A stretch of DNA of 13,128 bases. Source: Bacteroidaceae bacterium (GTDB taxonomy: Bacteria; Bacteroidota; Bacteroidia; Bacteroidales; Bacteroidaceae). Where the stretch lies: positions 1-13,128 of the forward strand of contig JAGBYN010000007.1 of the NCBI GenBank assembly GCA_017628775.1, written 5' to 3'. Position 1 is the stretch's first letter. Each line of letters opens with the position of its first letter. Positions 1 through 5,957 of this stretch are shown piece after piece. Both the position numbers and the translations under genes were made by a program. The notes beneath the pieces were generated by a model. That model had not been told where the DNA came from. It ran no database searches and worked only from the letters and a program-made list of their open reading frames with translations.

Positions 1-1173
1 AGGTATATCGACAATGTGGAGCACGAGGCAACGCTCATGAATGTGCTCATGGCGGGGACGGGAGCGGGGAAGAATTGCATCACCGAACCCATCAATCGCA
101 TCATGGCGGACATTCGCCGACGCGACCTTGACAACCTGCGCCGGGAGCGTGAATGGAAGCGCGAGATGCAAACGAAGGGAGCAAATAAGGATAAGCGAAG
201 CCGACCCGACGGACTTGTCATCCAGGAGATTGACCCCGACATGACGAATGCCGCCTTCGTGCAACGCCTTGCCGACGCAGATGAGCGCTTCCTTTATGCC
301 CGCATGAACGAGATTGACCAATTTGACGCCCTCAAAACGTCCGCCCGAAGCAAGGCGCAATTCCAAATCATGTGCTTGGCGTTCGACCCTGGCAACTCCT
401 ACGGACAAACGCGTGTGGGCACGGGAAGTGTGAGCGAGCGTGTGTGCATCCGCTTCAATTGGAACGCCTCGACCACCGTGCAAAAGGGGTTGCGCTACTT
501 CTCCAGTGTGCTTACCGACGGACCTATCTCACGCATCAACTTCTGCACCATCCCCGAGCGCGAAATCGGAGCAGAAATGCCCGTTTATGGCACCTATGAC
601 GAGAGTTTTGACGAGGCGCTTCGCCCCTACATCGAGCGCCTGAACAATGCCCGAGGGCTCATCGATTGTCCGCAGGCACGCACCCTGGCGAAAAAACTCA
701 TGGAGGAGTGTGCCGACTTCTCGCGCCTCTCGCAAAGCCGTGTGTATGAGAACCTCTCGTATCGTGCCAACGTGATTGCCTACTTGAAAGCGATGGTGCT
801 CTACGTGGCGCAGGGCGAGAAGTGGGACAAGACGATTGAACACTTCGTACGCTGGTCGCTTCGGTACGACCTGTGGTGCAAGATGCACTTCTTCGGCGAG
901 AGCATCCTCAGCCAAGAGACGGCAGAACATGGGCGTGAGCGCCGCGGTCCGCAAAACCTGCTCGACCTGTTGCCCCATGAGTTTACACGCCAGGAAGCGC
1001 ACCAGCTTCGCCAACGCCTTGGTATTCGCACAGGTTCATTAAGCAGCATGCTTGGCATTTGGAAACACCGAGGGTATATCGAAAATTGCAACGATCCGCT
1101 CACTACGCCACCCGAAAAGAGAATCTATCGCAAAACGGACATTTACATCGGAAAAGAAAGAGCAGACACATAA
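1..1173 (+). CDS. DUF3987-family primase/helicase-like protein, 5'-truncated by window edge
   Basis: The reading frame is open from base 1, so the first 390 visible codons are the C-terminal part of a longer gene; the GTG at 16 is not its start. Near the visible N-terminus is a Walker A-like loop (GTGAGK, visible residues 19-24). It is followed by a basic stretch (ADIRRRDLDNLRRE onward) and by the DMTNAAFVQRLADA and LYARMNEIDQFD blocks that I associate with the DUF3987 family. The last ~60 residues (LLPHEFTRQEAHQLRQRLGI to KHRGYIE) look like a winged helix-turn-helix. In Bacteroides and Prevotella these proteins often follow a VirE-N or primase-like domain and sit beside DUF4248 genes, as here. 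A role as an ATP-dependent replication protein of a mobile or formerly mobile element is inferred. GTGAGK is seen; the family call is from memory. Confidence 0.78.
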   Translation, partial: RYIDNVEHEATLMNVLMAGTGAGKNCITEPINRIMADIRRRDLDNLRREREWKREMQTKGANKDKRSRPDGLVIQEIDPDMTNAAFVQRLADADERFLYARMNEIDQFDALKTSARSKAQFQIMCLAFDPGNSYGQTRVGTGSVSERVCIRFNWNASTTVQKGLRYFSSVLTDGPISRINFCTIPEREIGAEMPVYGTYDESFDEALRPYIERLNNARGLIDCPQARTLAKKLMEECADFSRLSQSRVYENLSYRANVIAYLKAMVLYVAQGEKWDKTIEHFVRWSLRYDLWCKMHFFGESILSQETAEHGRERRGPQNLLDLLPHEFTRQEAHQLRQRLGIRTGSLSSMLGIWKHRGYIENCNDPLTTPPEKRIYRKTDIYIGKERADT

Positions 1174-1177
1174 GGTC

Positions 1178-1201
1178 TTTACAGTTTTACAGTATTACAG
1201 T
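1178..1201. repeat. Three tandem copies of an 8-bp repeat (TTTACAGT)
   Basis: Two exact copies of TTTACAGT (1178-1185 and 1186-1193) and one copy with a single change (ATTACAGT, 1194-1201) lie head to tail, starting 5 bp after the stop of the DUF3987 gene. An AT-rich stretch follows. The regular 8-bp period resembles small iterons or a protein-binding array, but no function can be shown from sequence alone. Confidence 0.7.
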
Positions 1202-1265
1202 AATATTTTTTATTGTAGTGAACTTGTAAAGTTGCGTCTTCACGCTTTACGCCCATACTCCGAGC

Positions 1266-1352
1266 TCAGAGCCTTATGACCTTAAAATCTCAGAACCTTA
1301 TGATCTTAAAATTTATGACCTTAAAAACCTCAAATCTTGTAATCCTAAAACC
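1266..1352. repeat. Degenerate tandem repeat, about 24-bp unit, before the DUF4248 gene
   Basis: The consensus is roughly TCAGAnCCTTATGAnCTTAAAA. Copies begin at 1266 and 1290, a shortened copy (TTATGACCTTAAAA) lies near 1313-1326, and a diverged copy starts at 1330 (TCAAATCTTGTAATCCTAAAA). The array ends 9 bp before the start codon of the DUF4248 gene, so it would lie in its leader or promoter region. The copies decay from left to right, as expected of an old duplication. Confidence 0.55.
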
Positions 1353-1361
1353 ACAACGACC

Positions 1362-1562
1362 ATGCTTTACTTTGGCCAACTCGCCCAGCGCTATTACCCC
1401 GACAAGGCTTACCGCACCGCCACGCGCCTCTTTCGCCATGAATTGGAGGTCACCAAAGGACTCCTCCGTGAACTCAAAAAGGCGGGATATACCCCCACAA
1501 GCCGCTTGCTTACGCATACGCAGGTGAGGATTATCGAGAAGTTTATTGGGGAGGCGGACTAA
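1362..1562 (+). CDS. DUF4248-family small protein
   Basis: This gene encodes a 66-residue basic protein. Its pattern fits DUF4248 as I remember it: an N-terminal LAQRYYPDKAYRTATRLFRHEL block with the family's YFP-like aromatic-proline element, a central LLRELKKAGYTP, and a C-terminal LTHTQVRIIEKFIGE that matches the usual 'lT..qv..I...lGep' ending. The family is confined mostly to Bacteroidetes and recurs next to DUF3987/VirE-like primase genes, which is the situation here. The fold looks like a small helical DNA-binding domain, but this is inference. The ATG at 1362 is the only sensible start and no Shine-Dalgarno is visible, which is normal for the phylum. It is preceded by the degenerate 24-bp repeats. 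Confidence 0.72.
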   Translation: MLYFGQLAQRYYPDKAYRTATRLFRHELEVTKGLLRELKKAGYTPTSRLLTHTQVRIIEKFIGEAD

Positions 1563-1584
1563 GAAAGAAACGCCCATCAAATAA

Positions 1585-1746
1585 AAAGCATGCCATGCGA
1601 TTATTATTAGAGCCATCATTGTGCATTTCATGATTGCCTATGTCCACCCCTTTGCCGATGGCAACGGAAGAACGGCACGCGCACTGTTCTATTGGTGTAT
1701 GCCCTACGTTGGAGGAAAAATCAGTGTTTCTTCTATTTTATGTTGA
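1585..1746 (+). pseudogene. Remnant of a Fic-domain gene (core motif intact, both ends missing)
   Basis: In the frame beginning at 1585, right after an in-frame TAA at 1582, the translation contains IIRAIIVHFMIAYVHPFADG followed by NGRTARALFYW. This is a complete Fic core motif, HPFADGNGRTAR (HxFxDGNGRxxR), in its usual context: a hydrophobic helix before it and ARALFYW after it. After that the sequence departs from the family (CMPYVGGKISVSSILC) and stops at 1744-1746. Only about 35 recognisable residues remain of a protein that normally has well over 200. There is no N-terminal Fic region upstream, because that DNA belongs to the DUF4248 gene. It is a different Fic lineage (NGR type) from the HSFSDGNKR protein that follows, so it is not simply a duplicated end of that gene. 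Confidence 0.82.
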
Positions 1747-1755
1747 ATTTAATCG

Positions 1756-1763
1756 TAACTTTG
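1756..1763 (+). promoter_or_regulatory. Probable -7 promoter element (TAACTTTG) for the RhuM-Fic gene
   Basis: TAACTTTG matches the Bacteroidetes housekeeping -7 consensus TAnnTTTG and lies 44 bp before the ATG at 1808, directly after the Fic remnant. I see no convincing TTTG at the -33 position. The gene is therefore probably transcribed separately from the DUF4248 gene. Confidence 0.55.
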
Positions 1764-1807
1764 ACACTTCATTAACAAACGTTCTGATATGAGGAACAGA
1801 AAAGTGT

Positions 1808-2806
1808 ATGATGAACAAAAACAACGAGATAATAATTTATCAGTCTGAGGACGGGCAGACACAGGTTGATGTCCGTATGGAGAACGACACGGTATGGCTC
1901 ACACAGGCGCAGATGGCAGAGTTGTTTCAAACAGACAGAACCTCTATTGTGCGCCACATCAATAACATTTATAAAGTAGAAGAATTAGAGCGCGAATCAA
2001 CCTGTGCAAAAATTGCACAAGTTCAAATGGAGGGAAGCAGAGCGGTTACCCGACAAGTCCCCATTTTCAATTTGGACATGATTATTTCGGTCGGCTATCG
2101 TGTGAATGCAAAGCGTGGCGTACAGTTCCGCAAATGGGCGAACAAGATTCTGAAGGACTATCTATTGAAAGGCTATGCCGTAAACGACCGCCTGCGTCGT
2201 GATCAGTTGGGCGAACTTCGCCAATTGGTGCAGGTTGTAGGTCGCACACTACAGAGTCAAGACATCACTCAAACGGCAGACGGACAGGCACTTTTTGATG
2301 TGGTGGTTGACTATACCTACGCCCTTGACACTCTTGACAATTACGACTATGAACGCCTCGCTATTGAGCGCACTACAACGCCCGAAACTCCCTTCCACGC
2401 CACCTATGACAATGCCATGACTGAAATACGCCGCCTGCACGCCAAATTTGGCGGTAGTCAATGGTTTGGCAACGAGAAGGACGATTCCTTCAAAAGCAGC
2501 ATCGGGCAGATATATCAAACCTTCGGAGGTGAAGAACTCTATCCCTCGGTAGAAGAAAAGGCCGCTATGCTACTCTACCTCGTAACCAAGAACCACTCTT
2601 TCAGCGATGGCAATAAGCGCATTGCCGCCACCTTGTTTCTATGGTTCTTAAACAACAACGGAGTCCTTTATCGCCCCGATGGCACCAAACGCATTGCCGA
2701 CAATACCCTTGTGGCACTCACGCTGATGATTGCAGAGAGTCGAACAGAGGAGAAGGATGTGATGGTGAAAGTGGTGGTCAATTTGATTAACCAGCGCAAT
2801 GCATAA
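1808..2806 (+). CDS. RhuM-family protein with C-terminal Fic/Doc domain
   Basis: The 332-residue protein has two modules. Residues ~8-125 match the virulence-protein RhuM family: IIIYQSEDG, then VWLTQAQMAELFQTDRTSIV with a helix-turn-helix feel, then FNLDMIISVGYRVNAKRGVQ. Residues ~195-332 are a Fic/Doc domain with the active motif HSFSDGNKR (H263, F265, D267, G268, N269, K270, R271). The invariant histidine is present, so the enzyme may be active. Fic domains transfer AMP or other phosphate-linked groups to proteins, and Doc toxins phosphorylate EF-Tu; the substrate here is unknown. I found no (S/T)xxxE(G/N) inhibitory motif in the protein and no antitoxin-like gene beside it. ATGs occur at 1808 and 1811, so the start could be one codon later. 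The gene ends 38 bp before a strong terminator. Confidence 0.88.
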   Translation: MMNKNNEIIIYQSEDGQTQVDVRMENDTVWLTQAQMAELFQTDRTSIVRHINNIYKVEELERESTCAKIAQVQMEGSRAVTRQVPIFNLDMIISVGYRVNAKRGVQFRKWANKILKDYLLKGYAVNDRLRRDQLGELRQLVQVVGRTLQSQDITQTADGQALFDVVVDYTYALDTLDNYDYERLAIERTTTPETPFHATYDNAMTEIRRLHAKFGGSQWFGNEKDDSFKSSIGQIYQTFGGEELYPSVEEKAAMLLYLVTKNHSFSDGNKRIAATLFLWFLNNNGVLYRPDGTKRIADNTLVALTLMIAESRTEEKDVMVKVVVNLINQRNA

Positions 2807-2844
2807 AGTTGATAAAAGAAGCGGAGTAGCAATACATCAGGACG

Positions 2845-2884
2845 AAGAAAGACACCCTCACCCGAGCGTGTCTTTCTTTTTTTT
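2845..2884 (+). terminator. Rho-independent terminator of the RhuM-Fic gene
   Basis: AAGAAAGACAC (2845-2855) and GTGTCTTTCTT (2868-2878) form a perfect 11-bp stem around a 12-nt loop. The right arm merges into an eight-T run (2877-2884). It starts 38 bp after the stop codon of the RhuM-Fic gene. Confidence 0.88.
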
Positions 2885-2903
2885 GGTCTCTGCACAAGAT
2901 AAG

Positions 2904-2925
2904 TGTGACATGTGACAATGTGACA
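2904..2925. repeat. Three close copies of TGTGACA
   Basis: Exact copies of TGTGACA occupy 2904-2910, 2911-2917 and 2919-2925, with spacings of 7 and 8 bp. They lie just past the terminator of the RhuM-Fic gene, outside any gene. They resemble in layout, though not in sequence, the 8-bp array after the DUF3987 gene. Confidence 0.65.
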
Positions 2926-2927
2926 AG

Positions 2928-3068
2928 GAAAAAGCGATGGTTATGCGCTTTCCCAAGACCTCCGGAAGAGTGGATGATCAATAATTAAAAAATGCACTTG
3001 GCGAGTCAGCGGAGAACTGGGGCATTGGGCACTGAGTGAGTGGGGGATGAAGAAACACGGAGGGGTAT
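2928..3068. other. Intergenic DNA with no recognised content
   Basis: No ORF, RNA gene or clear signal was found here on either strand. The codon-like stretch around 2935-2960 has no convincing start or family resemblance. The region separates the accessory genes on the left from the putative RNA gene on the right and could contain an old element boundary, but no attachment site or target duplication was recognised. Confidence 0.4.
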
Positions 3069-3402
3069 AAACGAAAAAAAGAGGGGCTCGAGAGCCTCTC
3101 TTATGTTAAACTTTGCACGGGTAAATGTTGCCATCAATGAACAAAAGAATGTGCGTAAATCCTTAAACCCTTATTTAAAACGCATTGGCAACATCTTTTT
3201 GTGGGGCATCGGATGAATCCGAGCGAACCCCGCAGAACAACCTTATTAACCTTAAATTTCCTTACATGTTGAATCCAATCTATTTGAATGAATCAATGCG
3301 TGCAAAGTCTTGGCGTCTTTTGAAAGTCAAGCTTGTTTAGTTTTTGTGTTGTTTCGCTTATATAAATCGGTTGTGTGGTTACAAAACCTTACCTTTCAAA
3401 TG
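3069..3402 (-). ncRNA. Putative structured non-coding RNA, about 330 nt, family unknown
   Basis: No ORF covers this interval. On the minus strand a TAATTTTG promoter element (3416-3409) is followed ~7 nt on by TTTGAAAG (3400-3393), which pairs perfectly with CTTTCAAA (3326-3319) and closes a ~82-nt first domain. A second domain of 199 nt is closed by a perfect 10-bp stem, ACTTTGCACG (3308-3299) with CGTGCAAAGT (3119-3110). Inside it is an apical hairpin (3233-3201: CCCC/GGGG outer stem, TCGGA/TCCGA inner stem) and an ATTGG/CAACAT long-range stem. A hairpin with a T-run (3102-3073) follows 7 nt after the closing stem. Promoter, nested stems and terminator agree in direction and spacing. It does not show the RNase P or tmRNA signatures. 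A 6S-like RNA or a Bacteroidales-specific RNA are the first alternatives to test. The 5' end is an estimate. Confidence 0.6.
3073..3102 (-). terminator. Probable intrinsic terminator of the putative ncRNA
   Basis: On the minus strand AAGAGAGGCT (3102-3093) and AGCCCCTCTT (3088-3079) pair over 9 of 10 positions with one A-C mismatch, around the tetraloop CTCG. The right arm runs into seven Ts (3080-3074). On the plus strand the same hairpin pairs through a G-U, but it has no T-run after it, so the minus direction is favoured. Confidence 0.6.
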
Positions 3403-3408
3403 ACGTTG

Positions 3409-3416
3409 CAAAATTA
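3409..3416 (-). promoter_or_regulatory. Probable -7 promoter element (TAATTTTG) for the putative ncRNA
   Basis: TAATTTTG on the minus strand fits TAnnTTTG exactly. It is followed leftwards by the putative structured RNA rather than by a coding region. No clear TTTG at -33 was seen. The 120 bp between this element and the stop of the gene at 3530 contain no other recognised feature. Confidence 0.5.
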
Positions 3417-3529
3417 CTGATAAAGTTTAGAATATCAGGGCGTTTGCTCGGTTGAAGGGGTTTGCGTTTAAGGCTTTTTAACACTCTGAGGGTGGCTTTG
3501 TTGCGTTGGCGTGTCAAAGCGTGTTGAGA

Positions 3530-4231
3530 TTACGGGTTTATCTCCAATGTGGCGAGGAATGCCTCAAGGCTTTCGCTAAGGCGCGAGAATTTGTAGGGCG
3601 CTACGTTTGAGGGCGCAATCCCCGGTATGGGGGTTAGTGCGTGGTAGGCCACTAAGAGCGACGCCAGGCGACCGGCACACACATCGCCACGCTTGGCAAG
3701 AGCGATGCACACGGAGCGGAGCATCGAGGCGCTGCTCTCGTCCTTGAGCGTTTCAAGGAAGAGGGCGTAGGTTGATGCCAGGGTGGGTATGCGTATGAGG
3801 AGGCCGATGCGCTTCACGGCCTGGTGGGGCGCATAGAGGTTGAGCAGTGTGTCCACTTCGTGGTGGGTGTGGGCCAGCGGGAGCAATTGCGCGAGCAGTT
3901 TTTGGCAATCAATCTCCGTGGGGTTTAGGGCGGCATATTCTTGCCACAATTCCGATGCGAGCGATGAGCGCTTGAGTTCGCACCTTTTGCAGAACGCTTT
4001 TAAAAATGTGGTCAAGTAAATCTTTGAGTTTTGGGGCACGATTTTAATGAAGCATTCGCTGAAGGTTGCGTCGGCAATGGGAATCAGGATTTCGGTGCTG
4101 AGCAGGTGGCCTGCCGTTTTGTGTTCGGCGGTGCTCAGAGTGGCTAAAAAGACAGCCATGCCATCGACGTCGCCACTTTGAAGGTAAGCATTGAGCCTTT
4201 GGCTTAGGTAGGGATTAACGCGGCGAAACAT
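3530..4231 (-). CDS. Hypothetical helical protein, 233 aa
   Basis: I do not recognise this protein. It has no signal peptide or membrane segment and looks almost entirely helical: leucine- and alanine-rich amphipathic stretches such as LLAQLLPLAHTHHEVDTLLN and LVAYHALTPIPGI, with an overall rhythm that recalls HEAT or ARM-like repeats. Five cysteines are scattered and include a CKRC at residues ~81-84, too few and too irregular for a clear metal site. The ATG at 4231 is the first in the frame and starts about 45 bp after the terminator of the rRNA methyltransferase gene, in the same direction, so it may be transcribed by read-through. Codon use is like that of the neighbouring core genes, and the length and lack of interruptions argue for a real gene. 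Confidence 0.6.
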   Translation of the reverse strand: MFRRVNPYLSQRLNAYLQSGDVDGMAVFLATLSTAEHKTAGHLLSTEILIPIADATFSECFIKIVPQNSKIYLTTFLKAFCKRCELKRSSLASELWQEYAALNPTEIDCQKLLAQLLPLAHTHHEVDTLLNLYAPHQAVKRIGLLIRIPTLASTYALFLETLKDESSASMLRSVCIALAKRGDVCAGRLASLLVAYHALTPIPGIAPSNVAPYKFSRLSESLEAFLATLEINP

Positions 4232-4274
4232 GAGGGGTGAGGGTTGTGTGTGGGGGGTAAAAACGCGCTGGGCG

Positions 4275-4354
4275 TTAAAAAAGAGGATTCTTCAGGTCAT
4301 TTTACCTGCGCGCTTGATTTTTTGGCGTTGGGGTGGTGAAACAACCTGAAGAAT
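4275..4354 (-). terminator. Terminator after the rRNA methyltransferase gene, long-loop inverted repeat
   Basis: ATTCTTCAGGT (4287-4297) and ACCTGAAGAAT (4344-4354) form a perfect 11-bp inverted repeat around a 46-nt loop. On the minus strand the last arm is followed by CCTCTTTTTTAA, typical of intrinsic termination. A shorter hairpin, CAGGT/ACCTG at 4293-4308, competes for the same bases. Confidence 0.7.
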
Positions 4355-4383
4355 GCTATGTGTGTTGGGTTATGGTGAGGGGG

Positions 4384-5808
4384 CTATTCGCGCACTTCCA
4401 GGAGCACGACGTTTTCCACGTGGTGGGTTTGTGGGAACATATCCACGGGCTGCACCTTCACTACCTTATATTGCTCGTCGAGCAAGCTGAGGTCGCGTGC
4501 TTGCGTTGCGGGGTTGCAACTCACGTAAACGATGCGCTTGGGGTGAGCGTAGAGGATGGTGTTGATCACGTCGGTGTGCATTCCGGCACGTGGAGGGTCG
4601 GTGATGATGACGTCGGGCGTGCCGTGGGTTTCAATAAATTCTCGGGTCAGAATGTCCTTCATGTCGCCCGCGAAGAAGAGGGTGTTGCCGATGTTGTTGA
4701 TTTCGGAATTCACCTTAGCGTCTTCAATCGCCTCGGGCACATATTCAATGCCCACCACGCGCTTGGCTTGTTTTGCCACGAAGTTGGCAATGGTTCCGGT
4801 TCCGGTGTAGAGGTCGTAAACGCACTCATTGCCAGTGAGCTGGGCGAAGTCGCGCGCCACCTTATAGAGCTCGTAGGCCTGGTTCGTGTTGGTTTGGTAG
4901 AAGCTCTTTGGTCCTACTTTAAAGCGTAGGCCCTCCATCGTTTCGTAGATGAAGTCCGTGCCGTGGTAGGTGATCACTTCTTGGTCGCCAATGGTGTCGT
5001 TGCACTTCAGGTTGTTGACATAGAGCAACGAAGTGATTTCGGGAAATTCGTTTTTAATGAACGCCAACAATTGCATCGCCTGGTCGCGCTCTTCATCGTT
5101 GGTGAAGCTGAATTGAATGAGGAGCATGATTTCCTGCGTGTGGTTGCCCAGGCGGATCATCATGTTGCGGAGCAAACCCTTGTTTTGGCGCAAGTCGTAG
5201 AAACTTAATTGATGCGCCTTGGCGTAGGTGCGGATGGCATTGCGCACGCGGTTGCACACGTCGTCCATGAGGTGGCACGTGTTGATGTCCAGGATTTTGT
5301 CGAAAGCTCCGGTGATGTGAAATCCCACGGCGTTCATGTCCTCAAAATTCACGCCGCTTTTAATTTGCTCGGCGGTGAGCCATCGTTTGTTTGAGAAGCC
5401 AAACTCTAGCTTGTTTCGGTATTCATACGTTTCCTGGCTTCCGAGGATGGGCGATATTTCGGGCAGTTGGACCTTGCCGATGCGCGTGAGGTTGTCCGTC
5501 ACTTGTTGTTGCTTAAACTTGAGTTGCTCTTCATAGGGCAGGCATTGCCACTTGCATCCGCCACAAACGGTGAAGTGCTGGCACTTGGGTTCAATTCTAA
5601 GGTCCGACTTTTTGTGAAAGCGCACGATCTCGGCTTCGGCATAGCTATGCTTCTTCTTCTTGATTTGAAGGTCAACGATATCGCCTGGCACGCCGTAGGG
5701 CACGAAAATAACCAATTGATCCAACTTGGCAATCGCCTTGCCTTCGGCGGCAATGCCCGTTATGGTGATGTTTTCTATTAAAGGAAGTGGTTTCTTTTTT
5801 CTTGACAT
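4384..5808 (-). CDS. rlmD: 23S rRNA (uracil-C5)-methyltransferase, RlmD/RumA type
   Basis: This 474-residue enzyme would use S-adenosylmethionine to methylate C5 of a uridine in 23S rRNA (U1939 in E. coli numbering for RlmD). Residues ~10-65 are a TRAM-like RNA-binding domain. C76, C82, C85 and probably C178 fit the [4Fe-4S] site of RumA (CQHFTVCGGC). The SAM-binding loop is YDLYTGTGTI (331-340), the DPPRAG motif is at 404-409, the catalytic nucleophile is C431 in YVSCNP, and the general base is E465 in HHVENVVLLE. All key residues are present and the length is usual. Paralogues with the same fold act on tRNA (TrmA-like) or another 23S uridine, so the exact target nucleotide is inferred. The gene follows murB by 149 bp on the same strand, with no terminator seen between them, and ends just before a strong terminator. 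Confidence 0.9.
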   Translation of the reverse strand: MSRKKKPLPLIENITITGIAAEGKAIAKLDQLVIFVPYGVPGDIVDLQIKKKKHSYAEAEIVRFHKKSDLRIEPKCQHFTVCGGCKWQCLPYEEQLKFKQQQVTDNLTRIGKVQLPEISPILGSQETYEYRNKLEFGFSNKRWLTAEQIKSGVNFEDMNAVGFHITGAFDKILDINTCHLMDDVCNRVRNAIRTYAKAHQLSFYDLRQNKGLLRNMMIRLGNHTQEIMLLIQFSFTNDEERDQAMQLLAFIKNEFPEITSLLYVNNLKCNDTIGDQEVITYHGTDFIYETMEGLRFKVGPKSFYQTNTNQAYELYKVARDFAQLTGNECVYDLYTGTGTIANFVAKQAKRVVGIEYVPEAIEDAKVNSEINNIGNTLFFAGDMKDILTREFIETHGTPDVIITDPPRAGMHTDVINTILYAHPKRIVYVSCNPATQARDLSLLDEQYKVVKVQPVDMFPQTHHVENVVLLEVRE

Positions 5809-5957
5809 AATGTAAGTGTTGATGGGTTCACATCGCGCGGGTGCGGGTATGTGTATGTAGTGATTATAGAGAATAAAAGAGATGTCTCGTAAGGTGGTGG
5901 GGGCGGAGCGTGGCTGAGGTGGGGTTGAGGTTGCCCCTGCTGCCTTTTCCTGTTGCG

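Noticed and set aside
529..1014. 161-codon minus-strand ORF inside the DUF3987 gene
   Set aside because: Antisense shadow; the plus frame has clear motifs and no family was recognised in the reverse translation.
1290..1631. 113-codon minus-strand ORF over the DUF4248 gene and repeats
   Set aside because: It runs through the repeat array and antisense to a recognised small gene, and has no family resemblance.
1789..1848. 19-codon upstream ORF overlapping the start of the RhuM-Fic gene
   Set aside because: It could be a translational regulator, but nothing beyond an ATG and a stop supports it.
2787..2981. 64-codon minus-strand ORF after the RhuM-Fic gene
   Set aside because: It runs through the terminator hairpin and the TGTGACA repeats; no motif or family.
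3110..3308. Invertible promoter segment bounded by the 10-bp inverted repeat
   Set aside because: Phase-variable segments in Bacteroidales have such a layout, but no recombinase is nearby, the arms lack the inverted-repeat motifs I know, and no downstream gene would be switched. The RNA explanation accounts for more of the structure.
4333..4929. 198-codon plus-strand ORF across the rRNA methyltransferase
   Set aside because: Antisense shadow of a gene with all catalytic motifs intact; its histidine- and valine-rich composition is artificial.
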